Below the pieces are notes generated by a model. The model did not search any database. It was not told the origin of the DNA and saw only the letters and a list, made by a program, of their open reading frames with translations. Source: Amnibacterium endophyticum (GTDB lineage Bacteria; Actinomycetota; Actinomycetes; Actinomycetales; Microbacteriaceae). From it: 64,000 nucleotides of DNA. Positions 7,287 through 15,215 of the stretch are shown here, one piece after another (the stretch's first letter is position 1; the number at the start of each line of letters is the position of its first letter). The stretch covers positions 1-64,000 of the forward strand of contig NZ_JBHUEA010000013.1 in assembly GCF_042680685.1 (NCBI RefSeq). The letters run 5' to 3'. Made by a program: the position numbers and the translations under genes.

Positions 7287-8270
7287 ATGACGCGCTTCGG
7301 CTACACGCTGATGACGGAGCAGAGCGGCCCCAAGCAGATCGTCTCCTACGGCATCCAGGCCGAGGCGGTCGGCTTCGACTTCGAGGTGTCGAGCGACCAC
7401 TACTCCCCGTGGCTGACCGAGCAGGGCCACGCGGGCTACGCGTGGTCGATGCTCGGCGCCGTCGCCCACGCGACCGAGCGGGTCGAGCTGATGACCTACG
7501 TCACCTGCCCGACCGTGCGGTACCACCCGGCGGTCGTCGCGCAGAAGGCGGCGACGCTGCAGATCCTGTCGGACGGCCGGTTCACCCTCGGGCTCGGCGC
7601 CGGCGAGAACCTGAACGAGCACGTCGTCGGGGAGGGCTGGCCGCCCGTCACCCAGCGGCAGGACATGCTCGTGGAGGCGGTCGAGATCATCAAGGCGCTC
7701 CACACGGGCGACCTGACGACCTACGACGGCGAGTACTTCCGGGTCGACTCGGCCCGCATCTGGGACGCGCCGGACGGCGGGGTGCCGATCGGCACCGCGG
7801 TCTCGGGCGCCAAGGGCATCGAGCGGTTCGCGCCGCTCGCCGACCACCTGATCGCCACCGACCCGGAGCCGGAGCTGTTCCAGCAGTGGGACGCGGCCCG
7901 TGGCGGGAAGCCGACCTCGCGGAAGATCGGTCAGGTGCCGATCTGCTGGGCGCCGGACAAGCAGCAGGCGATCGACATCGCGCACGAGCAGTTCCGCTGG
8001 TTCGGCGGCGGCTGGTTCGTCAACGCCGACCTGCCGACCCCCGCGGGCTTCGCGGCCGCCTCGCAGTTCGTGCGCAAGGAGGACGTCGCGGAGTCGATTC
8101 CGTGCGGGCCGGACCTCGACGAGCTGGTCGAGGGCGTCCGCTCCATCTGGGAGGCGGGCTTCACCGACGTCGCGCTCGTGCAGGTCGGCGACGTCCTGCA
8201 GCAGCGCTTCCTCGACGAGGTCGCGGAGCCCCTGCTCGAGAAGCTCCGCGCCGCCGCGCCGAAGGACTGA
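7287..8270 (+). CDS. LLM-class F420-dependent oxidoreductase
   Basis: 327 residues of a luciferase-like TIM barrel. Seen: FGYTLMTEQSGPKQ at the N-terminus, GFDFEVSSDHYSPWLTEQGH, RVELMTYVTCPTVRYHPAVVAQKAATLQILSDGRF, and LGLGAGENLNEH, all typical of the F420-dependent glucose-6-phosphate dehydrogenase-like subgroup. The cofactor assignment comes from the family. The substrate is unknown; the conserved residues used by true Fgd to bind glucose 6-phosphate cannot be confirmed by eye. ATG 7287 follows AGAGGA. Its stop codon abuts the stop of the convergent DUF3072 gene with no intergenic base. Confidence 0.88.
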   Translation: MTRFGYTLMTEQSGPKQIVSYGIQAEAVGFDFEVSSDHYSPWLTEQGHAGYAWSMLGAVAHATERVELMTYVTCPTVRYHPAVVAQKAATLQILSDGRFTLGLGAGENLNEHVVGEGWPPVTQRQDMLVEAVEIIKALHTGDLTTYDGEYFRVDSARIWDAPDGGVPIGTAVSGAKGIERFAPLADHLIATDPEPELFQQWDAARGGKPTSRKIGQVPICWAPDKQQAIDIAHEQFRWFGGGWFVNADLPTPAGFAAASQFVRKEDVAESIPCGPDLDELVEGVRSIWEAGFTDVALVQVGDVLQQRFLDEVAEPLLEKLRAAAPKD

Positions 8271-8534
8271 TCAGCTGGGGCTGCGACCCGTCTTCTCCTG
8301 CAGGCGCTCGATGTGCTCCGACGCCTCCGCCTTCGTCAGGTCGGCAGAGATCTCCTCCCCGGCCTGGCGGGCGAGGGTGTCGAGGTAGCTCTTCTGCGCA
8401 CCGGTCGCCGGCTCGTCGCCCGTGACCCAGTCGTGCGGGTCCTTCTCCGTGGTGCTCTTCTCGGGGCCGCCGAGGGTCTCCGCCTCCTGAGGCGGGGTGT
8501 ACTGGTCGCGGTCCGCGGACGTCTCGTCGCTCAT
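8271..8534 (-). CDS. DUF3072-domain small protein
   Basis: 87 residues. The C-terminal half, TGAQKSYLDTLARQAGEEIS followed by DLTKAEASEHIERLQEKTG, is the DUF3072 helical domain, which resembles the SAP-like or HeH fold of some DNA-associated proteins; the N-terminal half is acidic and looks disordered. Function is unknown. ATG 8534 is chosen because TACGGT lies 6 bases before it; an upstream in-frame ATG at 8552 would place that hexamer inside the gene. Confidence 0.85.
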   Translation of the reverse strand: MSDETSADRDQYTPPQEAETLGGPEKSTTEKDPHDWVTGDEPATGAQKSYLDTLARQAGEEISADLTKAEASEHIERLQEKTGRSPS

Positions 8535-8540
8535 GCGCTC

Positions 8541-8546
8541 ACCGTA
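8541..8546 (-). promoter_or_regulatory. -10 (TACGGT), leaderless type, for the DUF3072 gene
   Basis: TACGGT on the minus strand, 6 bases before ATG 8534. Confidence 0.55.
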
Positions 8547-8576
8547 GAACACATGTCCGACAGCGCACCCTGAGCG

Positions 8577-9248
8577 TCAGCGCTCGTAGAGCGGGCCGTC
8601 GTCCAGGTGGCGCAGCAGCTCGCCCGCGTCGTCGTAGACCTCGACCGCGCCCGTCTGCCGCAGCTCCGCAGCCGACACGCCGCCCGAGCGCACGCCGATG
8701 CAGCGGACGCCGGCGCGCTTCGCGGACTCGACGTCCCACACCGAGTCCCCCACCATGACGGCGCGGTCGGCGTCCACGCCCGCGCGCTCGAGCGCGACCC
8801 GGACGACGTCCGGCTCGGGCTTCGCCGTCTCGACGTCCTGGGCGGTGGTCACCGTCGCCACGGTGTCCCCGGGCTGCAGCACGTCCATCAGCGCGTCGAA
8901 CTCCTCCTGCGGCGCGGAGGTCGCGAGCACGACCTGGAAGCCGCGCTCCGCGAGCGTCCGCAGCAGGTCCTGCGCCCCGTCGAACGCGCGCATCCGGTCG
9001 CGGTCGCGCCCGTAGTGCTCGCCGTGCCGCGCCTTCGCGTCGTCCCCGAGGCGATCGACGTCGTCGCCCAGCAGGTCCTGCAGCAGACGCCCGGAGTCCA
9101 TCCCGATCGCGCGGTGGATGCGCCAGGCCGCGGCCGGGCGGCCGACCTCCTCGAGCGCGCGGCTCCACGCGTCGATGTGGAGGTAGTTCGTGTCGACGAG
9201 GGTCCCGTCGATGTCGAGCAGGACGGCGTCGCAGCTGCGGTCGGGCAT
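8577..9248 (-). CDS. HAD-superfamily phosphatase (beta-phosphoglucomutase/PGPase-like)
   Basis: 223 residues with all four HAD motifs: I LLDIDGTLVDTN with the nucleophile Asp, II VLATSAPQ, III the Lys in ETAKPEPDVV, and IV VMVGDSVWDVESAKRAG. The helical cap (residues about 20-90) is of the small C1 type, as in phosphoglycolate phosphatase and phosphoglucomutase-like enzymes. The substrate is not identifiable. Divergent from the phosphoesterase gene across 30 bases. The start at 9248 gives the usual few residues before motif I; an earlier codon is possible. Confidence 0.88.
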   Translation of the reverse strand: MPDRSCDAVLLDIDGTLVDTNYLHIDAWSRALEEVGRPAAAWRIHRAIGMDSGRLLQDLLGDDVDRLGDDAKARHGEHYGRDRDRMRAFDGAQDLLRTLAERGFQVVLATSAPQEEFDALMDVLQPGDTVATVTTAQDVETAKPEPDVVRVALERAGVDADRAVMVGDSVWDVESAKRAGVRCIGVRSGGVSAAELRQTGAVEVYDDAGELLRHLDDGPLYER

Positions 9249-9278
9249 CCCCCGATGCAACCAGCGCAGGATGGGAGG

Positions 9279-9773
9279 GTGCCGGTCCGCCTCCTCGTCC
9301 TCGCCGACACCCACGTGCCCAAGCGGGCGAAGGCCCTGCCCGACGAGGTGCTGCGCGAGCTCGACGCCGCCGACGGGGTCGTCCACGCGGGCGACTGGGT
9401 GGACGGGGCGACGGTCGACCTGCTCGAGGCCCGCAGCCCGATGCTGATCGGCGTCGCCGGCAACAACGACGGCCCCGAGCTGCACGCACGGCTGCCCGAG
9501 GTCGCCCGCGCGACGTTCGACGGCGTCCGGCTCGGCGTGGTGCACGAGACCGGAGCGGCGACGGGCCGCGAGCGGCGGATGGACGCGGCCTTCCCGGACA
9601 CCGACGTGCTCGTGTTCGGGCACAGCCACATCCCGTGGGACACGACGACGCCGGCGGGCCTTCGGCTGCTGAACCCGGGCTCCCCCACCGACCGCCGGCA
9701 GCAGCCGCGGTGCACCTACGGCGTGCTGACGCTCGACGACGGCGCCGCGGACTGGGCGCTGCTGCCGGTCTGA
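9279..9773 (+). CDS. YfcE/MJ0936-family metallophosphoesterase
   Basis: 164 residues. Motifs for binding two metal ions: LVLADTHVPK, VVHAGDWVDG, GVAGNNDGPE, LGVVHETG and VFGHSHIPWD, in the order of the YfcE/MJ0936 family of phosphodiesterases. The typical GNCD is GNND here, and the usual HG in the fourth motif is HE. Substrate unknown. GTG 9279 is chosen: it lies 6 bases after CAGGAT and gives VPVRLLVLADTH. The last 58 bases overlap the 3' end of the convergent cyclase-like gene. Confidence 0.87.
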   Translation: MPVRLLVLADTHVPKRAKALPDEVLRELDAADGVVHAGDWVDGATVDLLEARSPMLIGVAGNNDGPELHARLPEVARATFDGVRLGVVHETGAATGRERRMDAAFPDTDVLVFGHSHIPWDTTTPAGLRLLNPGSPTDRRQQPRCTYGVLTLDDGAADWALLPV

Positions 9774-10705
9774 CCGTCCCACCAGCGCAGCACCCGCAGC
9801 GCGCGCAGCGTGATCCACCGGCTCGGCGCTCCCTCCTCCTCCATGTCGAGGAGCACGGGACCCATCCGGTGCTGCTCCATCGCCCACCGCCCGTCCGGAC
9901 GACGCCGGCCCCGCAGCACCTCCACCGCCTCGGCGCACCGCTCGTCCCTCTCGGGGCGCGCGCGGCGGAAGTGCTCGAGCGCGCGGAGCACGTCGTAGTA
10001 CCAGCGGGTCGGGAACGCCGGCATGGAGAAGCGCGGATCGATCGGCAGCCCGCTCGACCGGCGGAAGAGCAGGTGCCGCTCGAGGAGGTGCTCCTCCCCC
10101 GCCAGGCGGGCGGCGCGAGCCGCGGGCGAGACGCCTCCCTCCTCCTCCCAGGCGAGCAGCCCCTCGAGGACGCAGATCGTGGAGTGGAACGACGAGGCGG
10201 CGTCCGCGTCCTCGGCCCAGCAGTTCCACCCGCCGTCCGACAGCTGCCGCTCGAGCAGGGTCTCGACGACCGCATCCCCGCCGGTGCCGAAGTACGCCGC
10301 GCTCGCCAGCGTCGTGCCGTTGATGCAGGGTTCGGTCTCACCGTCGAAGTAGGGCCGCCCTCCGTGGTCCCACAGCACGCGGTCGCGCACCAGCTCGACG
10401 GCCCGCCGCACCTCCGGTGCCCCCGGGTCGGCGCCGAGGTCGCGGAGGGTCTCGAGCGAGAAGTGCGTCGAGGTCCACGCGTCGAAGAACGGCCGCCGCT
10501 CGTCGACCCACCCCGGCCGGTACACCCCGCCGTCCCACAGGCCGTCGTCGGCCTGCTCCGCGAGCAGGCGCGCGCCCCAGCCCTCGGTCGACACGCGGGC
10601 ACGCTCAGCGGCGACCTCGGCGGGCTCCGCGTCGACGAGGTCGGCCAGCACCTGCCAGCGGATCGCCGGGTCGCCCGCCAGCAGCCAGCGCGTCACGCCG
10701 TCCAT
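9716..10705 (-). CDS. Squalene cyclase / prenyltransferase-fold protein of unknown role
   Basis: 329 residues. Repeated helix pairs with QW-like motifs, QADDGLWDGGVYRPGWVDE, QLSDGGWNCW and GRRRPDGRWAMEQ, indicate the alpha/alpha toroid fold of terpene cyclases and prenyltransferase subunits. The DxDD catalytic motif of squalene-hopene cyclase is not visible, so it is probably not a classical cyclase. Unnamed single-copy homologues of this kind occur in actinobacteria. ATG 10705 follows TACCGT by 6 bases. The 3' end overlaps the convergent phosphoesterase by 58 bases, with Ser/Thr-rich residues (SSAQSAAPSSSVSTP) encoded there, so the C-terminus may be recent or dispensable. Confidence 0.8.
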   Translation of the reverse strand: MDGVTRWLLAGDPAIRWQVLADLVDAEPAEVAAERARVSTEGWGARLLAEQADDGLWDGGVYRPGWVDERRPFFDAWTSTHFSLETLRDLGADPGAPEVRRAVELVRDRVLWDHGGRPYFDGETEPCINGTTLASAAYFGTGGDAVVETLLERQLSDGGWNCWAEDADAASSFHSTICVLEGLLAWEEEGGVSPAARAARLAGEEHLLERHLLFRRSSGLPIDPRFSMPAFPTRWYYDVLRALEHFRRARPERDERCAEAVEVLRGRRRPDGRWAMEQHRMGPVLLDMEEEGAPSRWITLRALRVLRWWDGQTGSSAQSAAPSSSVSTP

Positions 10706-10711
10706 CGCGCG

Positions 10712-10717
10712 ACGGTA
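10712..10717 (-). promoter_or_regulatory. -10 (TACCGT), leaderless type, for the cyclase-like gene
   Basis: TACCGT on the minus strand, 6 bases before ATG 10705. Confidence 0.5.
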
Positions 10718-10721
10718 GCGC

Positions 10722-11558
10722 TCAGGCGGTCACGAAGTCGATCAGCTGCTCGACGCGGCCGAGCAGCTGCGGCTCGAGGTGCTGGTAGTGGTCGACCCTG
10801 GACAGGATCCGCTGCCAGGCGCGCGCGATGTCGGCCTGGTCCTCGTGCGGCCAGCCGAGCGCCTCGCAGACGCCGTGCTTCCACTCGGTGCCGCGCGGGA
10901 TCACCGGCCAGGCCTTCATGCCGAGCCGGTCGGGCTTCACCGCCTGCCAGATGTCGATGTACGGGTGCCCGACGACCAGAACGTCGCCCCGGTAGGGCTT
11001 CACCGCGGCGTCCGCGATGCGGCTCTCCTTGCTGCCCGCGACCAGGTGGTCGACCAGCACGCCGACGCGGCGCTCCGGCCCGGGCCGGAAGACCTGCAGC
11101 ACCTCGTCCAGGTGGTCGACGCCCTGCAGGTACTCGACCGCGACGCCCTCGATCCGCAGGTCGTGACCCCACACCTTCTCGATGAGGTCGGCGTCGTGAC
11201 GGCCCTCCACGAAGATGCGGCTGGCCCGGGCGACCCGCGCCTTCGCGCCCTCGACCGCGAAGGACCCCGAGGCGCTGCGCAGCGGCCCGGTCTGCTTCGG
11301 TGTCGCCCTCGGCACGCGGAGCGCGACTGCCTGCCCGTCGATGTGGAAGCCGGGCCCGATCGGGAACACGCGCACCTTGCCGCGGCGGTCCTCCAGCTTG
11401 ACCATCCGGCCCTCGACGCCGACGACCGCCCCGACGAAGCCGCTCGCGACCTCCTCGACGACGACGCCGCGGTGCGCCTCGACGACCTTCGGCGGCGGCG
11501 CCTTCTTCTTCCAGCCGCCGTCCGACAGCACGTCCGTCCCGTAGCGATCCCAGCTCAC
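10722..11558 (-). CDS. DUF3097 family protein
   Basis: 278 residues, the usual length of this actinobacterial family of unknown function. Conserved blocks seen: HRGVVVEEVASGFVGAVVG at the start, FVEGRHDADLIEKVWGHDLR and VEYLQGVDHLDEVLQ in the middle, and VGVLVDHLVAGSKESRIA and VLVVGHPYIDIWQAVKP after it. The middle resembles a Toprim-like fold (EGRHDADL, DHLV with acidic residues), which would fit a nucleic-acid enzyme, but that is inference. GTG 11558 lies 7 bases after TACCGT. The gene ends 16 bases before the -10 region of the next minus-strand gene. Confidence 0.9.
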   Translation of the reverse strand: MSWDRYGTDVLSDGGWKKKAPPPKVVEAHRGVVVEEVASGFVGAVVGVEGRMVKLEDRRGKVRVFPIGPGFHIDGQAVALRVPRATPKQTGPLRSASGSFAVEGAKARVARASRIFVEGRHDADLIEKVWGHDLRIEGVAVEYLQGVDHLDEVLQVFRPGPERRVGVLVDHLVAGSKESRIADAAVKPYRGDVLVVGHPYIDIWQAVKPDRLGMKAWPVIPRGTEWKHGVCEALGWPHEDQADIARAWQRILSRVDHYQHLEPQLLGRVEQLIDFVTA

Positions 11559-11565
11559 ACCGGGG

Positions 11566-11571
11566 ACGGTA
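11566..11571 (-). promoter_or_regulatory. -10 (TACCGT), leaderless type, for the DUF3097 gene
   Basis: TACCGT on the minus strand, 7 bases before GTG 11558. Confidence 0.5.
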
Positions 11572-11616
11572 CGTCGCGCCGCGCCCGCGACCGCCGACCG
11601 GGGCGCGTGTCGGCGG

Positions 11617-12351
11617 TCACCAGCCGTGGACGCGGGCGGCGGCCAGCGCGGCCACCGCGGCGCGGTCGCCCTCGAGGCGGAAGCGCGCGGCGTCGAAGGG
11701 GTCGGCCCGCTCCCACAGCAGGAGCAGCAGCTCGGCCGCCGAGGCGTGCACCCGGGCCGCGGGGTCCTCGCCGCCCCCGGTGGACCAGTCCGCGCCGATC
11801 CGCCAGCGGCGCGGGAGGTCGTCCGCGACCAGCTCCACCGCCCCGGGCAGCGCCGGCAGCGCGGTCCGAGCCCGCGGGACGAACACCTCGAGCAGCTCGT
11901 CGACCCCGTCCGCGCAGTCGTCGGCGCGCAGCTCCGGCACCGTCCGCCAGGGCGCGCCGCCCGCCGCTCGCAGGTCGGCGAGGTGCTTGCCGAGCTCGAG
12001 CACCATGCGCCGGCGCCAGAAGGCCGCGGTGCGGTCGGGTCCGCCGAGCACCCAGCAGGGGGTGTCCGCGGGCACCTCGCGGAGCGCCGCGAGCAGCGCC
12101 TCCGCGCCGTCCCGGTACCAGTCGGCGAGGTCGTCGACCTCGCCGGGCTCCGGCATGCGCGTCCCGCGTCCGCTGCGGAGGACGGTCGTCACCCAGCGCT
12201 GCACGCCGCCGACGTGCAGCACCATCGCCCGCACGTCCGGGAGCACGTCCCAGCCGATCGACGCCGTCGGATCGAGCCGTGCGACCTCGTCCGCGATCGC
12301 GTCCGCCAGGCGCTCGACGAGCGCGATGCGCCCGTCCCCGTCCTCCGTCAT
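11617..12351 (-). CDS. Maleylpyruvate isomerase-family mycothiol-dependent enzyme
   Basis: 244 residues. The N-terminal DinB-like four-helix bundle carries the signature MVLHVGGVQRWVTTVLR, corresponding to the L-x-x-H-x-x-G-V-x-R-W motif in which His helps bind zinc, and VLELGKHLADLRAAGG where the family normally has a second His (here Lys-His). The C-terminal half has the SCP2/MDMPI-type ending (ELLLLLWERADPFDAARF). Family members use mycothiol as cofactor; the exact reaction is unknown. Divergent from the glycosyltransferase gene across 36 bases. Confidence 0.85.
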   Translation of the reverse strand: MTEDGDGRIALVERLADAIADEVARLDPTASIGWDVLPDVRAMVLHVGGVQRWVTTVLRSGRGTRMPEPGEVDDLADWYRDGAEALLAALREVPADTPCWVLGGPDRTAAFWRRRMVLELGKHLADLRAAGGAPWRTVPELRADDCADGVDELLEVFVPRARTALPALPGAVELVADDLPRRWRIGADWSTGGGEDPAARVHASAAELLLLLWERADPFDAARFRLEGDRAAVAALAAARVHGW

Positions 12352-12357
12352 CGCTCG

Positions 12358-12363
12358 ACCGTA
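12358..12363 (-). promoter_or_regulatory. -10 (TACGGT), leaderless type, for the isomerase-family gene
   Basis: TACGGT on the minus strand, 6 bases before ATG 12351. Only 9 bases separate it from the opposing TAGGCT. Confidence 0.55.
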
Positions 12364-12372
12364 GAGCAGGCC

Positions 12373-12378
12373 TAGGCT
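12373..12378 (+). promoter_or_regulatory. -10 (TAGGCT), leaderless type, for the capsule-type glycosyltransferase
   Basis: TAGGCT, 9 bases before ATG 12388, no Shine-Dalgarno. With the opposing TACGGT it forms a compact divergent promoter pair. Confidence 0.55.
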
Positions 12379-12387
12379 CTGCCCGCC

Positions 12388-13509
12388 ATGAGTCCCGTCG
12401 CCCTCGCCGGGCGCGTGCGGCGCCGGCTCGCCCGGATCGGCCAGCCGCCTCCGCCCCCGCCGCCCTCGCCGAAGCAGCTCGGGATCGCCGCCTACCGCGA
12501 GCGCCGCTGGAAGGCCGCCGCCCGGCAGCTCGCGAAGGCCCTGCGCCGGGGCGGCGACCGCGAGACCTGGCTGACCGCGGCCTCCGCCCACGAGCGGCTG
12601 AAGCAGCCAGCGCTGCGCGACGCGCTCGCCCTGGCTGGCGACCACCTGTTCCCCTCGACCGCGTACGACTCGGCGGCGGCCTTCGCGGTCGCGACCACGC
12701 GGCCGCGCGAGCGGGACCAGGTCGGCGAGTTCCTCGCCGAGCACGCCGACGAGCTGCGGGCGGTCGCGGAGCAGCGGCTGGACGACGTCGCGCCGCGGTA
12801 CGCGTTCGTGTACTGGGACACCCCGGAGCGCCCCGACGTGGTGGAGCACTGCGTCGACGCGATGCGCCGGCACCTGCCGCCGGGGCTCGAGCTGGTCGAG
12901 CTGTCCGCGGCCGCCCTGCCCGACTGGGTGGAGATCGACACGCGGATCACGGCGGCGGTCGACATCCCGGCGCACGGCGCGGACATGATCCGCCTGCACC
13001 TGCTCTCCCGCTACGGCGGGCTCTGGATCGACTCGAGCTGCCTGCTGAACGCCGGGTTCGCGGAGTGGTCCGAGCCCGTCCGCGCGGAGGACCTCTTCCT
13101 ATTCACCTACGCGGGCTCCCGGACGGGCAACTGGTTCATCTGGGCGACCGCCGCGTCCTACCGCCTGCAGCTGCTGCGGGCGGCGATGGACGCCTGGTTC
13201 CTGTCGGGCCGGGGCTGGACCAACTACTTCCAGTTCCACGACGTCGTCGAGATGCTCTACTGGACCGACCCGCGCTACCGCGCCGAGTGGGACGCGGGAC
13301 TGCACCTGCACCCGCGCGAGATGTTCGAGCTGCACCGCGCGCTCGGGCGGGCGCTCTCCGACGAGGAGTGGGCGGCCGTGCGGCACGCGCACCCGGTGAA
13401 CAAGCTCAGCTGGCGGAAGTACAACGCGCCCGAGCTGCGGGACGACCCCGCCACGGGCATCGCGCGCCTCGTGGCGGAACCGCTGGGGGACGTCCCAGCC
13501 CGCCCCTAG
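12388..13509 (+). CDS. Capsular polysaccharide synthesis-type glycosyltransferase
   Basis: 373 residues. An N-terminal Pro-rich and helical region (residues 1-120, with PPPPPPPSPKQLGIAAYRER) resembles a TPR-like spacer. The catalytic domain follows: YAFVYWDTPERPDVVEHCVD, then ADMIRLHLLSRYGGLWIDSSCLL, which is the glycosyltransferase sugar-binding region (DxD-type; here D-S-S), as in capsule synthesis proteins of the Caps_synth family. The donor and acceptor sugars are unknown. There is no membrane segment. Its stop codon TAG is also the first half of the -10 for the downstream dehydrogenase gene, 9 bases on. Confidence 0.8.
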   Translation: MSPVALAGRVRRRLARIGQPPPPPPPSPKQLGIAAYRERRWKAAARQLAKALRRGGDRETWLTAASAHERLKQPALRDALALAGDHLFPSTAYDSAAAFAVATTRPRERDQVGEFLAEHADELRAVAEQRLDDVAPRYAFVYWDTPERPDVVEHCVDAMRRHLPPGLELVELSAAALPDWVEIDTRITAAVDIPAHGADMIRLHLLSRYGGLWIDSSCLLNAGFAEWSEPVRAEDLFLFTYAGSRTGNWFIWATAASYRLQLLRAAMDAWFLSGRGWTNYFQFHDVVEMLYWTDPRYRAEWDAGLHLHPREMFELHRALGRALSDEEWAAVRHAHPVNKLSWRKYNAPELRDDPATGIARLVAEPLGDVPARP

Positions 13510-13512
13510 CCT
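13507..13512 (+). promoter_or_regulatory. -10 (TAGCCT) overlapping a stop codon, leaderless type
   Basis: The TAG stop of the glycosyltransferase gene (13507-13509) begins TAGCCT, which lies 6 bases before ATG 13519, giving the downstream gene its own probable start of transcription. Confidence 0.45.
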
Positions 13513-13518
13513 CGCGGC

Positions 13519-14325
13519 ATGGCGAGGATCCTCATCACGGGCGCGGCCGGGAGCATCGGCACCGCGATCGCACCCCTGCTGCGGGAGCGGGGGCACGCAC
13601 TGCGGCTGCTCGACCTGCAGCGACCCGCCGCGGCGACCCCCGAGGACGAGGTGGTGCTCGCCTCCGCCGTCGACGACGGGGCGATGCGGCAGGCGGCGGA
13701 GGGCGCGGACCTGCTGCTGCACCTCGCGAGCTTCGCGTCGGAGCGGTCGTGGCGGGACATCGTCGAGGTGAACGTCGAGTCGGCGCGGGTCGCGCTCGAC
13801 GCCGCCCGCGACGCCCGGGTGCCGGTCACCGTGCTCGCGAGCTCGGTCCACGCCGCCGGGTTCGTCCCCTCCGACGAGGCCGGCGAGGGGATGCCGCGGG
13901 CGCGGCCCGACACGTACTACGGCTTCTCGAAGGTCGTGGCGGAGTCGCTCGGCGACCTGTACGCCGACCGGTTCGGGATGCGGATCGTCAGCGCGCGCAT
14001 CATGACGTTCGGACCCCGTCCCCACGACGCCAGGTCTCGCAGCACGTGGCTGTCGCCCGGCGACATGGCCCGGCTCGTGCAGGCCTCGTTCGACGCGCCC
14101 GTCGGCAACTCGGTGGTGTGGGGCGTCTCCCGCAACGGCCGGCGCACGGTCTCGCTCGAGCCCGGCCGCGCGATCGGCTACGAGCCGGAGGACGACGCGG
14201 AGGACCACGTCGAGCGCCTCGCGGCCGACCTCGGGCTCGCCTCCCCCGACGACATCCCGCCGGTCGGCTCCGCGCCGCTCGGCGGGACCTTCACGGACAC
14301 GCCGCTCGGCGAGCCCATGGGGTGA
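13519..14325 (+). CDS. NAD(P)-dependent epimerase/dehydratase, uronate dehydrogenase-like
   Basis: 268 residues of an extended short-chain dehydrogenase fold. Cofactor motif ILITGAAGSIGTAIA (GxxGxxG), acidic end of strand two in LRLLDLQ, LLLHLASFASERSW, a Ser in VLASSVHAAGF and the catalytic Tyr-x-x-x-Lys in TYYGFSKVVAESL. Sequence order and length resemble uronate dehydrogenase, which oxidises uronic acids with NAD+, but the substrate is inferred. It follows the glycosyltransferase gene closely yet has its own -10. Confidence 0.85.
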   Translation: MARILITGAAGSIGTAIAPLLRERGHALRLLDLQRPAAATPEDEVVLASAVDDGAMRQAAEGADLLLHLASFASERSWRDIVEVNVESARVALDAARDARVPVTVLASSVHAAGFVPSDEAGEGMPRARPDTYYGFSKVVAESLGDLYADRFGMRIVSARIMTFGPRPHDARSRSTWLSPGDMARLVQASFDAPVGNSVVWGVSRNGRRTVSLEPGRAIGYEPEDDAEDHVERLAADLGLASPDDIPPVGSAPLGGTFTDTPLGEPMG

Positions 14326-14340
14326 TGCCGTGGTCGCCCG

Positions 14341-15162
14341 TCAGCCCTGCGCGCGCTCCGACACCGGCTGCCAGCGCCGCCAGGTGGTGAGGCGCGACTC
14401 GTAGTCCCGCTCGGCGATGCCGAGCGGCCCGCTGCCGAAGAAGACCCGCAGGGGCGGCTCGTCCGCGTCGACGATCTCGAGGATCGGGCCCCGGGTCGCC
14501 TCCGGGTCGCCGGGCGTGCCGTTGCGGCTGGAGCGCTGCTCCTCCGCCTTCTTCTTGAACTCGTCGTACGCCGGGATCGCGTCCGCGTGCTTGGCGGAGG
14601 GTCCGGCCCAGTCGGTGGAGAAGCCGCCGGGCTCGATCAGCGTCACGTGGATCCCGAAGTCCGCGACCTCCTGCGCGAGCGACTGCGACATGCCCTCGAG
14701 CGCCCACTTGGAGGCGTGGTAGGCGCCGACGTTGGGGAAGGCGCTGATGCCGCCGATGGAGGAGACCTGGATGATGTGGCCGGAGCCCTGCTCGCGCATG
14801 CCGGGGAGGACCGCCTGGGTCACCCACAGCGCGCCGAACAGGTTGGTCTCCAGCTGGTCGCGCAGCTCCTGCTCGCTGATCTCCTCGACCATGCCGAACT
14901 GGCCGTAGCCCGCGTTGTTGATCGCGACGTCGATGCGCCCGAACCGCTCGACGGCCTGCCGCACCGCGTCGCCCACCGCCTGCTTGTCGGTCACGTCGAG
15001 GCGCAGCGGCAGCACCGCGTCGCCGAAGCGCTCGACCAGGTCGGACATCGTGTCCGTGTCCCGCGCCGTCCCGGCGACCCGGTCGCCGCGCTCGAGGGCG
15101 GCGATCGCCCACTCGCGGCCGAAGCCGCGGGACGTCCCCGTGATGAACCACACCTTGCTCAT
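14341..15162 (-). CDS. Short-chain dehydrogenase/reductase
   Basis: 273 residues of a classical short-chain dehydrogenase. WFITGTSRGFGREWA binds the nucleotide (TGxxxGxG), RLDVTD caps the adenine, and INNAGYGQFG is the NNAG motif. The active site has Ser in IIQVSSIGGIS and YHASKWALEG as YxxxK. The C-terminal tail (residues 200-273) carries a long charged region. Substrate unknown; the arrangement resembles the SDR5-like oxidoreductases with 'GTSRGFG' start. A few bases separate its 3' end from the convergent dehydrogenase gene. Confidence 0.88.
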   Translation of the reverse strand: MSKVWFITGTSRGFGREWAIAALERGDRVAGTARDTDTMSDLVERFGDAVLPLRLDVTDKQAVGDAVRQAVERFGRIDVAINNAGYGQFGMVEEISEQELRDQLETNLFGALWVTQAVLPGMREQGSGHIIQVSSIGGISAFPNVGAYHASKWALEGMSQSLAQEVADFGIHVTLIEPGGFSTDWAGPSAKHADAIPAYDEFKKKAEEQRSSRNGTPGDPEATRGPILEIVDADEPPLRVFFGSGPLGIAERDYESRLTTWRRWQPVSERAQG

Positions 15163-15215
15163 GACCGACAGGTTCCGCCACGCCTCCTGAACGCGGCCCG
15201 AGCACCCGCCGACGA

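Noticed and set aside
10779..14390. A 1203-codon open frame on the plus strand
   Set aside because: It runs antisense through the DUF3097 and isomerase genes and out of frame through two others. Composition is Arg/Pro/Ala-rich, as expected of shadow frames in high-GC DNA.
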